IMG/VR virus record: IMGVR_UViG_3300020281_000070
Location: 1 to 35,209 of that record
Source: a virus
Reading direction: 5' to 3' (one strand)
DNA length: 35,209 nt
Shown here: in pieces, positions 7,994 to 18,488 of the stretch
Layout: the number at the start of each line of letters is the position of its first letter
How positions within the stretch are numbered: the first letter of the stretch is position 1
The notes under the pieces: model-generated
Told to the model about the DNA's origin: nothing
The model's database searches: none
Seen by the model: the letters and a program-made list of their open reading frames with translations, nothing else
Program-made: the position numbers and the translations under genes

Positions 7994-10900
7994 CTAAATT
8001 ACATTATAAAAAGGGAGTAACCTGTCACCAAAAGTTTTCCCCACATTAAAACCGTTTGTTAGAGCAGTATCAATTGTTTCTGCTGTAGGTCCTAACAACG
8101 GAATAATAGGACTTTTACCCCATTCTGCTTGTTGATGCATCATATTTAATAAAGTAAAAGGCCCTAATACTCCAGAACGATCAATAATTTCACCAGAATA
8201 TTCTGACCAACTCATCCTATCTGATCTAAAGTATTTATCACCAGATTCTACTCCTGGTAATATCCATGCTAATCCATTCTTAGCATACTCACGTAGCTCA
8301 AGACCAAACATAGCTAATGGAAAAACAGCTAACCCAGCAAGTAAAACTAAAGCTCCTGCTTCTGTCATACGCTGGTAAGGCATTTTGTCTGCATTAGCCA
8401 AACGAGCTTTAAATTCTCTTTTGCCACCACCAAGAATTACTTTACCGTATGCATAGAAAAATGACTTCAACTGCCAAATTAAAGCCCAACGTGGGTCAGA
8501 TGCCCACACTGGACGTTCTGCTGCATTAGGTCTAAGTATTGAGCTTTCTACAAACCGTTGTAATCCAGCCCTTACTTTCTTGCCTACAGGGCTAGTAAAC
8601 TCACGGCCTCCTTTTACCCATGCTTTTACTTCATCTGGAGTTAAACCTAGCTCGTTTAAATAACGCAAAGAATTTTCGTTTTGAGTAGCAGGGTCAGAAT
8701 GTCGAATAATAAAGTTAACTCCCATGTTACTTGCAAAAATTCTAGTAAAACGGGTAAAAAAGTTTAACCCTGTTATTTTAAAGAAAACATCTGTCCATTC
8801 ACGTACCTTTGGGTCCATGTAATCTAGCTCAGCTTGAGTCATCCAAGCTGTCGCCACAGTTTCATTAGTAATCACAGCAAGGTCCCGTGCTAATGTTTCA
8901 GCTTCTTTGTAATTCTTGATTGAGTTAAACAATTCAACAAACCCTGCTTTAAACGCTGCAAAGTCTTTTGAAACAATTAAAGGTCCTGCTAACTCTGGGA
9001 TACTGGCAATAGCAGCAAAAGGTAGAATAGTTATTATCTGTAAAAACTGACCGTATGAATTAACTTTTCTCCATAACGGACTAAGTGGTTCATTCTGATA
9101 ACCTAAATAGGTATGAATAACATCAAAAGCTTTTGCTCTCATTTCTGGCGGTAGCTTATCAAGTTCAGGACCTAATAAATCATTTCCTGCTGCGTCTTTA
9201 GTATAAGCATTCCACTCAACCCGTTTAATCGTACTATGCAGATATTCAAGCAATGAGTCTGTGGGATCTTTTATGTAGGGCGTACCTTGTAACTCACTAA
9301 GCCCTACATTCTTTGTAAACTTCAACTCTCGTTCAGTATATTGAAGTGGATCTACTTTCTTTTCTTCAACAGTTTTATCAGGCATAGGCGTACCTTCTAC
9401 ATCATCTTGTAGCATGTCATGCCTACGCAAAAGACTAAGAACCACTTTTTTAATTCTTACCCTTTCTCTATTGATCTCCATTTCATCAGTGAGCTTTTTA
9501 GCCTCGATATTTTTTCGCAATACAATTTCTACAAACCCATCAGGCTCAACTGCAATGCCCTCTAAATCAAGAACAGTAGGAAAATAATTCTTTAACATCT
9601 CAATGGATGCATTCTCTTTATTATTAGGTCCAATGTAATCTTCATAAAACTTTTCAAGAAACTTACGGACCTTATATTCAACGGATTTTTTATCCATAGA
9701 CTCAGTAGGAATGCTTGACTGCGCTCTTTCTATTCCTGCTTTGATCTCAGGATCACGTAAATCTGTTATAGGTTTACCTTCAGTACCTAGAGCTTTTTTA
9801 AGTTCTTCTTGCCAATAGTCTCTTGCTCTACCCACATCTCCAACAAAACCTAAAGATCGCCCCTCTGGCGTATAATCTTTTCGACCTTGCTGCGCTCTTA
9901 TGTAGAAAAAATCAGCAATACGGTTTAATGTCGCTCCGTATTTTGCACCGCCTAGAGTTCTTAAATAGCTATCAGCCGTTTGAAGCATTGACCCAAGAGC
10001 TTTAACGCCCCTGCTTTCAACAATTTTATTACGTAATCCAGCCGCTTCCCGTACCGCTTGCTTTAATTTATTTGGTTCAGTTGTAGGTTGTGAAGGTTTA
10101 TCTTTTACCGCATCTAACTCTGCTTGTTTCTTAGCTTCTCTTTCTGCAATTTGTTTCTTAGAAGGATTCCTAAAACCAGTTTGTTGCCGACTAAACTCAA
10201 GCTGACCTTTGCGAGTTGCTTTATTTGGTTTCTTGCCTAATACTTTTTCTGCTATGTTAACTACTTTTTCAACGTTAGCTTGTGACCTACCCGACTTTTT
10301 ACTTCTTTCAACAATAGCGTTAATGACAGTATCACGAACAAAGTTATTAGTTCCTCCAGACGCTCTTCTAGTTTCCATTACATTAGTAATAAAAATTTCA
10401 AAATCAGCATCAATAGGGGTATCGCCTATTCGTCTTAACTTTCTTGATCCTGCTTTTCTTAAAGCTCGATAATAACGCTCCATCCTTGCAACGATGTTTT
10501 TATAGGTTTTTTCAACAATATTTTTTGGTTTTTTGTTTTTAAATTGTTTACTAGCCCATTTAGAAACTTGATCAGCAAAATATTCTTCAAATTGAAGGTC
10601 AGGATTATTTGGGTATAAATCTTTTAAAATAGTATAAGGTTGTCCTGACTTTTTAAAATTTTCAAATAGCCTATTGTATATCTCTTTATTAGAATCTTTT
10701 TTAAGATCATCTATAATGTTTTTAAATAAAGCATGACCTATTTCATGTGACGCAGTTAACATGTGTTCTAGGTTTTTAGCGTTTGCTTCTGTAGTAGGAG
10801 TGCCTTTAGTATCATCAATAATAGCAATAGAATTAACATTGCCATCTTTAATATTATTATCTTTTATAAGCCTACCACGCAACGTAGGTTTACTTTCAAA

Positions 10901-13900
10901 ATCAACTAATGCTCTGTTTACATCTTGCACCATTTGCTGAGAAAAATTTTGTTCTAAATCTAATCCCTCTGCCAACATTGCTTTTAATTCAGTTAACGAG
11001 AAAATAATTGGTGCATTTTTTAACCCTGCTGCATCTAAAGCAAAGTTTATAAACTTAGCTACTTCTTGTGTGGCCCTAGATTTAAACCCATATACTTTAG
11101 TGTTATCTAACTTGGTATTAGCAAATTTACCTTGGTTTTGTTTTTTCTTATTACGTATTTGCTCTTCTGCATTGTTAACGATAGCCTCGGCCCTTGCCGT
11201 ACCTTCTTCTGCATTCTCTTTGCGTAAATTATCTAAGATTTTGTTTTCTTCGCTATTAAGTTTTGCTTTCCTTTCGTCTACTCTTTTAGCTGCTTGTGCA
11301 GCTTCTCTCCTTCCTTGAGGAGTGCTTTCAACAGGGTCTTCAGGTCTATTAACTGCGGTATCTTGTGCCATGCCAATTTTGGCTTGACGTAACTCTTCTT
11401 GAGTATTTATTTCTTGTATTGCAGTTTCACTTTCTACAACGTCAGGGTCCTCAACTACTCCTGATACAGTAACAGTGTTACCTTCTTCGTCTACAGTTTG
11501 CTCTAAAGCAACCCGTGATGCAGCTTGTTCATATTCACCAAAAAAGTATTCGTTTTCTATCTCAGCTTCAGCAGCATCAATAGCTTCTTCACCAAAATCT
11601 TCTGCAATCTTTTCACCATCAAGAATAAGATTGCCTCGATAATCTGTATTATTTGTGCCATCAGTGTAATCGGTTCTTCCTGTGCCTAATGAACCATCAG
11701 GGTTACGTTCATTCTGTAAAACTCTCATTAAAACAGCGTTGGTATAGGCTATTTCATTTCGTGCATCTTGTTCAGCTTGATTTTGTGTCGTTGTTTCAGG
11801 ACTAAGAATATATTTAATAGAATAACTTTTGCCTTTTGAAGTCCAAACAAGAGGGCTATCAGAAATTTGCTCTCCAGTTCTATTATTAATAACTGGTTTT
11901 ACTTTGTTTATATTAGGAGTAGAAGGACTTCTAAACATTTTAAAAACAAGTGAGCCACTTATAGCGTCTGGGTTATCAGGAGAATAAGTTCCATCTGACA
12001 TACCAAATATATCTGGTATATCTCTATGTCGTATTTCATACCCATTAGATAAAAACTCAGAAAGACCTTGTGTAAAAGAAGCCCTTACAGAAAAACGATT
12101 TGAAAGATTCCCTCTAACTCCTGATTTAAAAGCAGCATCTGATAAAAGCCTAGCCCCTAACGCAGTTATTGCTATAAGGTTAATAGGCTTGAAGTCGCCT
12201 ACGTTACCATTTTCATCAACGGCAGCCATTTCAAAACCAGACTCTTCTGCAAATCTTCCTTCTTGAGCCGACTCAAACACATCTGCTAAAGCGTCTTCTA
12301 TTGTTCCTCTTCTTGTTTCTTTCTTATATATAACTTTCCCATCTTTATCTCGCAAAAGATTTCCTTTCTTATCACGTAAAGGAAAACTTACTTGGTACTC
12401 AATAATGTTGTCAGCGTATTCAACAACTTGTAATAAGTCTGTGCCGTCTTGATCTTTTAAACGAGAAACAGCACCGTCTATATTAGGGGCAGACGTAGCA
12501 GGAATTATAGCGATGTTAGCAGCAGGGTTTTGTTTCTTTGCAGCTATGGCTGCTTTTAAAGCAGCCGCTGGAATTGATTGAGCAAAATCATTAACTTCAA
12601 AGTAATTGTCAGGGAAGTCAAAAAGTTCAAGGTATTCTTTTCGGGCTTTTTTAAGGCTATCAAATACTTTACTTGTTGCTCTAGCCTTAAACTTCTTATC
12701 TTTTCTACGAGATGCTATTTCTCTAAGAAACGCTTTTCCTTCTGACGGGTCTGTATTAAGTAACGACTGTTCAGAAACATCACCTATATTTTCTCGTTGA
12801 TCTAAACTACCATCAATTTCAGCAATAACCGCCCCACCTTCTGCGGTTTCGTTTACATTAGGAGTAGAGGAACGTCCTGTCATCTGCTCCAATTGAGTAT
12901 CAATTTGCTTAATAAAAAAAGAACCTACAAGTTCTTCCTCAACTAATACATTTCTTATCGCACGTAAATTTTCACTTGCTGTTGTCTCACCATTTACTAC
13001 AGACTCAGGGTTCTCTCTTCTAATCTTTTGATCTTCAGCCCTAAGTTTTGTTATTTCATCTTGGAGTAGAGTTAAAGTAGCTTGGTCTAAATCGTCCCGT
13101 GTTTCAGTTTCACCAAAATCAAGTTGTCCTTGTTCTGGCTCTACATCAAAATTAAACTCGCCTTGAGTGGGTTTGTTTTCTTCGGTTACTAACTCTTGCC
13201 TTGCTTCAAGTGCTTTTTCATAAGTCGTTTCAGCAACTCGCCCACCTTTAGGCATTAAATTTCTTGCTGCTTCTACTGCGTTATCTTTATTCTCTTCAGA
13301 CGTTACTTCTTCAGAAACAACGTTACCTTCTCCGTCTAATGCCTGAATAACAATGCTTTGAGGATCTAATGTCTCAGGAACTGCACTGTAACCAAGGGCT
13401 TCTTTAAGAGCCGTATCACTTGCCCCTGCTTTAACAACTTCTTCTGCAAGTTGTTTGCTAGTGGTAACAATAGTCCCTTTGCCTTTTATAAAAGCAGTGT
13501 AAGCTTCGTTGCCGTCAATAACAGCAGCTTCTACGTCTCCATTTTTATTTGCGTTTTGTACTGGGGTAGCACCAGGAATAAAGACTGCTTGCTTAGAACT
13601 TGTTCTATCAAACATAGCTTTTAGCTGAGCTTTAATGCTTCGATCAGACTCAACAGTAGGAATAGCAGTACCCATAGGGCCGTACTGTTGTTCTGTAATT
13701 TGGTCACTTACAATTTGGTCTTGGCCCTGCCTTAAAAAGCTACTTGCTTTACTCATAACATCGTTAGAGTTAACAGCAGAAATAACACCTCCTACTGTAC
13801 CTCCAGCACCACCAATACCAGCACCACCAAAGAATCCAGCAAACGCTGCTTCAGCTAAACGTAACTGCCCTTCTTGTGCAGTAAACTCATCATCCATTGC

Positions 13901-14821
13901 TCTACGGTTTGCTATAGCAATAGATTCTTGAACTGTTTCAGTAGCTGCTTCTACTGCACCACCACCAAGAATACCTTTGTTAATATCCTTCGCTAGTTTG
14001 CCGTACCACGAGCCACCTTCAGTTGCTCGTGATTTAGCTACCTTGCCAAACAGTTTAACGAGCGCAACTTCTCCACCTACGCCTACGGCAGCTTGTGGAG
14101 CAGCTACACCTAAAGCACGAAACGCTTGGCTTCTATCGGGGTCTCTACCAGAGTCAAGTGCTTCAGAAAAAGCACTACCAGCTAGGGGTGGGTACTCTGC
14201 TGCAAACGCACCGCCTATGGCTCCTCTACCTACGTCCCTTCTTAAAAGACCTGCACCTGCATCTTTTTTAAGCTTGGCAAATGCTTGTTCTAACAAGGCT
14301 TTCTCATCAGCAGTTGCAATGCCTTTTATATTGCGCTGAACGGTATCACGTAATAAACGATTGGCTGCAGCCCTGTTACCAGCAGTTATAAGTCCTCTAC
14401 CTAACCCTGCTACTAACGCACCAGTACCTGCTCCTGCAATAGAAGTAATAGCAGAAGGAAGCACTTGACCACCTGCTTTAAATGCTTGGGTAACAAAACC
14501 GTCAAAAGTAGGGTTATCTAGGAACTCACCAAAAGATTCAATGCCTGAAAGATAATCAGGAATAAAAGACTCACGAACTCTTGCTTTACGTATATTAGCA
14601 GCAGCGGCTTCTTCGTTACCTGTTAAGGTATTAAAAATACCTTTGAAATACTCAACATCTGTTTTGAGGCCCTCTATCCCTACAGTAACGCCTCTACCAA
14701 AAGTTTCTCCTAAAGAGGCAGGTCCGATTTTATCAGTATCTACTATCTCATCGGGGCGTGGGGCTGGCCTACGAGGGGCATTAAAACTTTCATCAAGTAA
14801 ACGATTAAATAGCTCAGACAC
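7994..14821 (-). CDS. giant internal virion (ejection) protein with zincin-type metallopeptidase motif
   Basis: This 2275-residue protein starts with GTG at 14821, sharing a base with the upstream stop (TAGTG), with AGGA ahead of it. Residues about 95-360 include Ala/Gly-rich hydrophobic helices (GAGTGALVAGLGRG, FFGGAGIGGAGGTVGGVISAV) that could enter a membrane. A zinc peptidase signature HEIGH is at 1359-1363, followed by EEYFADQ near 1412-1418, a plausible third ligand. The C-terminal 500 residues hold a conserved-looking region (LPFAAIASIPELAGPL..., WALIWQLKSFFYAYGKVI) and a hydrophobic helix near 2155-2175. Giant proteins behind the tail-adaptor genes of podoviruses are stored in the head and injected to cross the cell envelope. 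The peptidase may cut envelope or host proteins. Domain boundaries between these points are not clear to me. Confidence 0.8.
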   Translation of the reverse strand: MSELFNRLLDESFNAPRRPAPRPDEIVDTDKIGPASLGETFGRGVTVGIEGLKTDVEYFKGIFNTLTGNEEAAAANIRKARVRESFIPDYLSGIESFGEFLDNPTFDGFVTQAFKAGGQVLPSAITSIAGAGTGALVAGLGRGLITAGNRAAANRLLRDTVQRNIKGIATADEKALLEQAFAKLKKDAGAGLLRRDVGRGAIGGAFAAEYPPLAGSAFSEALDSGRDPDRSQAFRALGVAAPQAAVGVGGEVALVKLFGKVAKSRATEGGSWYGKLAKDINKGILGGGAVEAATETVQESIAIANRRAMDDEFTAQEGQLRLAEAAFAGFFGGAGIGGAGGTVGGVISAVNSNDVMSKASSFLRQGQDQIVSDQITEQQYGPMGTAIPTVESDRSIKAQLKAMFDRTSSKQAVFIPGATPVQNANKNGDVEAAVIDGNEAYTAFIKGKGTIVTTSKQLAEEVVKAGASDTALKEALGYSAVPETLDPQSIVIQALDGEGNVVSEEVTSEENKDNAVEAARNLMPKGGRVAETTYEKALEARQELVTEENKPTQGEFNFDVEPEQGQLDFGETETRDDLDQATLTLLQDEITKLRAEDQKIRRENPESVVNGETTASENLRAIRNVLVEEELVGSFFIKQIDTQLEQMTGRSSTPNVNETAEGGAVIAEIDGSLDQRENIGDVSEQSLLNTDPSEGKAFLREIASRRKDKKFKARATSKVFDSLKKARKEYLELFDFPDNYFEVNDFAQSIPAAALKAAIAAKKQNPAANIAIIPATSAPNIDGAVSRLKDQDGTDLLQVVEYADNIIEYQVSFPLRDKKGNLLRDKDGKVIYKKETRRGTIEDALADVFESAQEGRFAEESGFEMAAVDENGNVGDFKPINLIAITALGARLLSDAAFKSGVRGNLSNRFSVRASFTQGLSEFLSNGYEIRHRDIPDIFGMSDGTYSPDNPDAISGSLVFKMFRSPSTPNINKVKPVINNRTGEQISDSPLVWTSKGKSYSIKYILSPETTTQNQAEQDARNEIAYTNAVLMRVLQNERNPDGSLGTGRTDYTDGTNNTDYRGNLILDGEKIAEDFGEEAIDAAEAEIENEYFFGEYEQAASRVALEQTVDEEGNTVTVSGVVEDPDVVESETAIQEINTQEELRQAKIGMAQDTAVNRPEDPVESTPQGRREAAQAAKRVDERKAKLNSEENKILDNLRKENAEEGTARAEAIVNNAEEQIRNKKKQNQGKFANTKLDNTKVYGFKSRATQEVAKFINFALDAAGLKNAPIIFSLTELKAMLAEGLDLEQNFSQQMVQDVNRALVDFESKPTLRGRLIKDNNIKDGNVNSIAIIDDTKGTPTTEANAKNLEHMLTASHEIGHALFKNIIDDLKKDSNKEIYNRLFENFKKSGQPYTILKDLYPNNPDLQFEEYFADQVSKWASKQFKNKKPKNIVEKTYKNIVARMERYYRALRKAGSRKLRRIGDTPIDADFEIFITNVMETRRASGGTNNFVRDTVINAIVERSKKSGRSQANVEKVVNIAEKVLGKKPNKATRKGQLEFSRQQTGFRNPSKKQIAEREAKKQAELDAVKDKPSQPTTEPNKLKQAVREAAGLRNKIVESRGVKALGSMLQTADSYLRTLGGAKYGATLNRIADFFYIRAQQGRKDYTPEGRSLGFVGDVGRARDYWQEELKKALGTEGKPITDLRDPEIKAGIERAQSSIPTESMDKKSVEYKVRKFLEKFYEDYIGPNNKENASIEMLKNYFPTVLDLEGIAVEPDGFVEIVLRKNIEAKKLTDEMEINRERVRIKKVVLSLLRRHDMLQDDVEGTPMPDKTVEEKKVDPLQYTERELKFTKNVGLSELQGTPYIKDPTDSLLEYLHSTIKRVEWNAYTKDAAGNDLLGPELDKLPPEMRAKAFDVIHTYLGYQNEPLSPLWRKVNSYGQFLQIITILPFAAIASIPELAGPLIVSKDFAAFKAGFVELFNSIKNYKEAETLARDLAVITNETVATAWMTQAELDYMDPKVREWTDVFFKITGLNFFTRFTRIFASNMGVNFIIRHSDPATQNENSLRYLNELGLTPDEVKAWVKGGREFTSPVGKKVRAGLQRFVESSILRPNAAERPVWASDPRWALIWQLKSFFYAYGKVILGGGKREFKARLANADKMPYQRMTEAGALVLLAGLAVFPLAMFGLELREYAKNGLAWILPGVESGDKYFRSDRMSWSEYSGEIIDRSGVLGPFTLLNMMHQQAEWGKSPIIPLLGPTAETIDTALTNGFNVGKTFGDRLLPFYNVI

Positions 14822-17172
14822 TATTCTTCCTGATTCGCTCTAGCTCTAGTATTATCTCTAGCAATTGTCACCGCTAAATCTTGAATCTCTTTTAGTTTAA
14901 TTTTATTTTTAAACGCACCAATAGACATTGATTTCCCTGCTTGGCTACCAGATTGGTAAGATATTTTTGTAGGCTTATCAGGATCATCAACGTACAAATT
15001 GCTTATATTGACATCATCTACGTTGACTGACGGAGAACCACCAAAGAAACTAGGCTCAATAAGATTACCTATAGCAGCAGAAACAAGTGATGCTCCTGCG
15101 TCACCTAATAACGTAGCTGTCCGCTGTGGATTGTTTTTATCAACAAATCTAGGATCTTGTCTATTTCGTCTAAGCTGCGACAATAAAAAATTAACTTCTT
15201 GCAATGGGGTCAAACCCTGTTCGTTTTTCTCTGTGCTTTTTAATAACTCAGGAGTTAACCTATTTGTTAAATTAAAGACAGTATCTGTATATTCGGCTAT
15301 CTCGTCATAAGCCCCTTGATTTTCCTGTGTAGCAGATTCCCTAGACTTAGTTATTGCGTTCATCAAAGCTGCTCGTGAAGTCTGCCTATCGCTAGTAGCT
15401 TTAAATTTGTCTAAAGAAGAACCTGCTGCATCACCACCAATAGCAGTTATATCTAGCAACTCCCTAACAGCGGATCTTTGTTCTGCATCTGGAGCCATTA
15501 CAGTAAGCATTGAGTAAGCAATAAGCTGCCTGTCAGGAGGCAATTTGTTTTTAAAGTCTTCTATTTTTTCAATACCTGCTTCTTCAAACGCTTTTGCAGC
15601 TATCTGGGTTTGTTTTTCAGTAAAGGTTAATTGACCGTTATCAACAGCAGCGTCTATGGTACTTACTATGTTTGCCCTAAACTCTGGAGAAACATCCTTA
15701 AACTGATTAATGTTATCGTTAGGATCAATAACCTTTCTTAATTTTTCTTCAATCCCTTTAAACTCAGGTGCTGCCATACTTTTAGTAGTAGCACCTGATT
15801 TAATTAACCGTTCTTTTTCTGCTTTTAAGCTATTTAGCTCGTCTAAACGTGGGCCTGTTATAGTGTTGTTTTCAACATCTTTTTCAAGCAACGCTATACG
15901 TGTATCCAAAGAGTCTTGAATTAATAGATCGTATTTATCTGCTTCTGCTTCTACTTTAGAAAGGACATTGTTTCTTTGTTTAAGGGCACGATCATACTTT
16001 TCACGATTTTGTGTAGAATCGTCAGCATCTAAAGCTTTTTTAGCTTCATCAAGTGTTTTGTTTCTAGCTTCTAAGCGGCCTTCAAAAACGCCTTTATCAC
16101 GTAAATGAGCTTTAAGTTTTGCTGCATTAGAGGTACTAAATAGTTTAAATTCATCATCTCCTACCAAATTATCATAGGCAAGTCCTGAGTATCTATCAGA
16201 TGTAGCGGTAACAGTCATTTCTCCGCTGCCTTCTTCAAAAGACACCTCGCCTTCTACCCCTTCCATCTGCTTATTCTCGTCAAGAGACTGTTCTAAGAGG
16301 TTTAAACGTTCCACTGTTTCTGGGTCATCAGGGTTTAAAAACTCTCGCCCTAGCTTTAACATGTACGCTCTTTTTGCATTTCCTTTAAGCTCACCCAAAG
16401 TACCAAGAACTTCTCTTTCAAGTAACGCATCTTGAGCTAAAGAAACTTTAGATTGAATAGCTGCAGATATTTTGCTGTTATTTTCTAACATCTCTGCTTG
16501 AGTATTTCTGGCATCTACCGCCCCAATCAAAGTATTTTGAATGTTAGAGTAAGCTACTGGATCTAACTCATTAAGACTTAGCTGGATGCGCTCATTTAAA
16601 AGATCCACAGCTTCATCAAGAGACAATCGGATTACTGTTTCGTCTGCCCCACTACCAGCTTCTCTAGTTGCAACTCCAGGTTCCCCTGACGCATATCTGC
16701 CTGTAGCTGTAAGGAAAGTTTCCCCGTTTACAGTCTCTACTCGCACGTTGTCGTAGGTAAAACCGTCTGGGCTTTTCAGCGTATTTAGTTGTTGTAAAAG
16801 ACCGCCTTTAAACTTACCTGCTTTTAAAGCACCATAAGTATTCTTATCTTTTTTAAGTTCGATAAGATTACCGCCCTCTTCAAGATTACCAACTCCAACA
16901 TAAGGTTGAAACTCGTTTAAACCAGCTAAAGCTTGACGGGTTTGATTATCTCTTATTGATTGTTCTTCCTGTAGTCTAACGGTACGTTCGTCTAAAGCTA
17001 AAGCTCTGTCTTGCTGAGCAGCAGCCCGATCATACTGCCCTAACCGTTGCCTCTCTAATTCAAGTTGTTGATCTCGATACTCTTGATTTTGACGCATCCG
17101 TTCTTCTTCAAGATCAAGACCACGCTGCCGTGAACGATAATTTAATACTTGTCCTAGTACACCATCTACCAT
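14821..17172 (-). CDS. coiled-coil internal virion / ejection protein
   Basis: This 783-residue protein starts with ATG at 17172, with AGGAG 7 bases upstream. Residues 10-80 are a strong charged coiled coil (YRSRQRGLDLEEERMRQ..., LELERQRLGQYDRAAAQQ). More heptad-rich stretches lie around 350-470 (EARNKTLDEAKKALDADD..., RALKQRNNVLSKVEAEAD). No enzymatic motif is seen. It has the composition and position of the internal core proteins of T7-like podoviruses (the gp15/gp16 region), between the small gp14-like protein and the giant protein. The assignment is by architecture, not by clear sequence similarity. Confidence 0.7.
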   Translation of the reverse strand: MVDGVLGQVLNYRSRQRGLDLEEERMRQNQEYRDQQLELERQRLGQYDRAAAQQDRALALDERTVRLQEEQSIRDNQTRQALAGLNEFQPYVGVGNLEEGGNLIELKKDKNTYGALKAGKFKGGLLQQLNTLKSPDGFTYDNVRVETVNGETFLTATGRYASGEPGVATREAGSGADETVIRLSLDEAVDLLNERIQLSLNELDPVAYSNIQNTLIGAVDARNTQAEMLENNSKISAAIQSKVSLAQDALLEREVLGTLGELKGNAKRAYMLKLGREFLNPDDPETVERLNLLEQSLDENKQMEGVEGEVSFEEGSGEMTVTATSDRYSGLAYDNLVGDDEFKLFSTSNAAKLKAHLRDKGVFEGRLEARNKTLDEAKKALDADDSTQNREKYDRALKQRNNVLSKVEAEADKYDLLIQDSLDTRIALLEKDVENNTITGPRLDELNSLKAEKERLIKSGATTKSMAAPEFKGIEEKLRKVIDPNDNINQFKDVSPEFRANIVSTIDAAVDNGQLTFTEKQTQIAAKAFEEAGIEKIEDFKNKLPPDRQLIAYSMLTVMAPDAEQRSAVRELLDITAIGGDAAGSSLDKFKATSDRQTSRAALMNAITKSRESATQENQGAYDEIAEYTDTVFNLTNRLTPELLKSTEKNEQGLTPLQEVNFLLSQLRRNRQDPRFVDKNNPQRTATLLGDAGASLVSAAIGNLIEPSFFGGSPSVNVDDVNISNLYVDDPDKPTKISYQSGSQAGKSMSIGAFKNKIKLKEIQDLAVTIARDNTRARANQEE

Positions 17173-17181
17173 TTATAGCTC

Positions 17182-17829
17182 CTATAAGAACGGCAACGCC
17201 ATAATAGCCATCGCACCTAACCCACCAATCGTAGAGTATTTATTGGCTTTATACTGCGCTCTAGCTTGTGTGTAAGCGTTCTTTCTTTGTGTTGCATCAG
17301 CAGCTGCACTACCTAATTGCTGTAAGCTAGTACGATTTACGCCCTGCCCTATGTTAATAAGATCAGCTAAAAGCTTTTGATTTGCATCACGTTGAGCAAT
17401 ACGAGCATCTGCAATAGATTGAATGCCACCTAATGTAGTGCCACGATTAATATTTCGCTGCATTTCACGTTGTTGAGCAGGAGTTAAAGCCGTGCCATAA
17501 CGAGATAAATTACGTTGGGCAATACCAGCTGTTCTTTCTCTTGCCATTGCTGCATCTTCTCTAGCTGAATCAATTAAGCTAGTATCTGTGCTGGCCTTCT
17601 CAAGTAATTCTTTTTCAAAGTCTCTGTAATCTCTAATGTAATCAAGATAATCCTGTCGGGTCATGTCAGCGAAAACTTTGTCAGGATCGTTAACAGGATC
17701 TAACGTAACCTCCGTAGCACTATCAGCAGTTTCTGTTGGCTCGTCACCTGTATTCGGTATGCCGTCAGGACCGTTTTCTTGGTACTTTCTTGCAGCTTCA
17801 GTCGCTTGTTGGTACATGCCTTGTGCCAT
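17182..17829 (-). CDS. internal virion protein, gp14-like
   Basis: This 215-residue protein is Ala/Gln/Arg-rich and mostly helical. It ends in a hydrophobic segment (YSTIGGLGAMAIMALPFL) that could insert into a membrane. The middle (REDAAMARERTAGIAQRN..., RYGTALTPAQQREMQRNI) resembles small internal virion proteins of T7-like phages, which form part of the ejected channel. The start shares a base with the upstream stop (TAATG at 17829). Assigned by architecture and gene order. Confidence 0.6.
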   Translation of the reverse strand: MAQGMYQQATEAARKYQENGPDGIPNTGDEPTETADSATEVTLDPVNDPDKVFADMTRQDYLDYIRDYRDFEKELLEKASTDTSLIDSAREDAAMARERTAGIAQRNLSRYGTALTPAQQREMQRNINRGTTLGGIQSIADARIAQRDANQKLLADLINIGQGVNRTSLQQLGSAAADATQRKNAYTQARAQYKANKYSTIGGLGAMAIMALPFL

Positions 17830-18488
17830 TATGAAACCCTTGTTGTCCCTGAATTAAAATTATAATACATTGGATCAGTGATAGGGTTTGATTGCGGAGA
17901 AGTTAAAGGATCAGCTAAAAATCTTTCCCCTCGCCTTTGTTGCCTTCTATCTTTCATACCAGCAAACCCACCGCCTTCTTTAAATGCATCATAGCCCCTC
18001 ATCCCTGCAGCTAAAGCCATACCTGCACCTGCATCAAATTTAGCCATTGCAGTTTGTTGATTAGCTCTTGCTCTAGTTAAAGCATCAGAAGTTGCTAACC
18101 TAGACGCTTGTGCCATACCAGTTTGTGCTTCAGCAGCTTGTCCTCTAGCAGTACCAAGTACACCTGTAGCCATGGTATTTCTTACATCAGTAGCAGCTTC
18201 ATCGGCCTTTTGTAACTGACCACTAATCGCTTGAGAAGTATCACCCATACGTGAGACATCAGAAGCCCCACGAAAACTAGCTTGACCAGTTAAAGCTTGC
18301 ATTACATCTGCGTTTGCACGGCCTCTAACTGAGTCTCTAAAATTAAAATTACGAGCAGTATCACGCATCTCACGTAATTTAGGCGCATAGTTTTCATTAA
18401 AAAATAACTTCTCTGCCCTAGCTACAGCTGCACTGGCCTTCTCTGCTTCAGAAGGCTCATAATCTTGTTTTTTAGGTCTACCACCCAT
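17829..18488 (-). CDS. Ala-rich internal virion protein
   Basis: This 219-residue protein is read from ATG at 18488 (MGGRPKKQDYEPS), which has AAGGAG 7 bases upstream and overlaps the preceding TGA (TGATG). A start 13 codons further upstream would have no site. The protein is Ala/Arg/Gln-rich and helical, with a short hydrophobic Gly/Ala stretch (FDAGAGMALAAGMRGYDAF, about 157-175). It is related in style to the next gene and is likely another ejected or core protein. No family recognised. Confidence 0.6.
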   Translation of the reverse strand: MGGRPKKQDYEPSEAEKASAAVARAEKLFFNENYAPKLREMRDTARNFNFRDSVRGRANADVMQALTGQASFRGASDVSRMGDTSQAISGQLQKADEAATDVRNTMATGVLGTARGQAAEAQTGMAQASRLATSDALTRARANQQTAMAKFDAGAGMALAAGMRGYDAFKEGGGFAGMKDRRQQRRGERFLADPLTSPQSNPITDPMYYNFNSGTTRVS

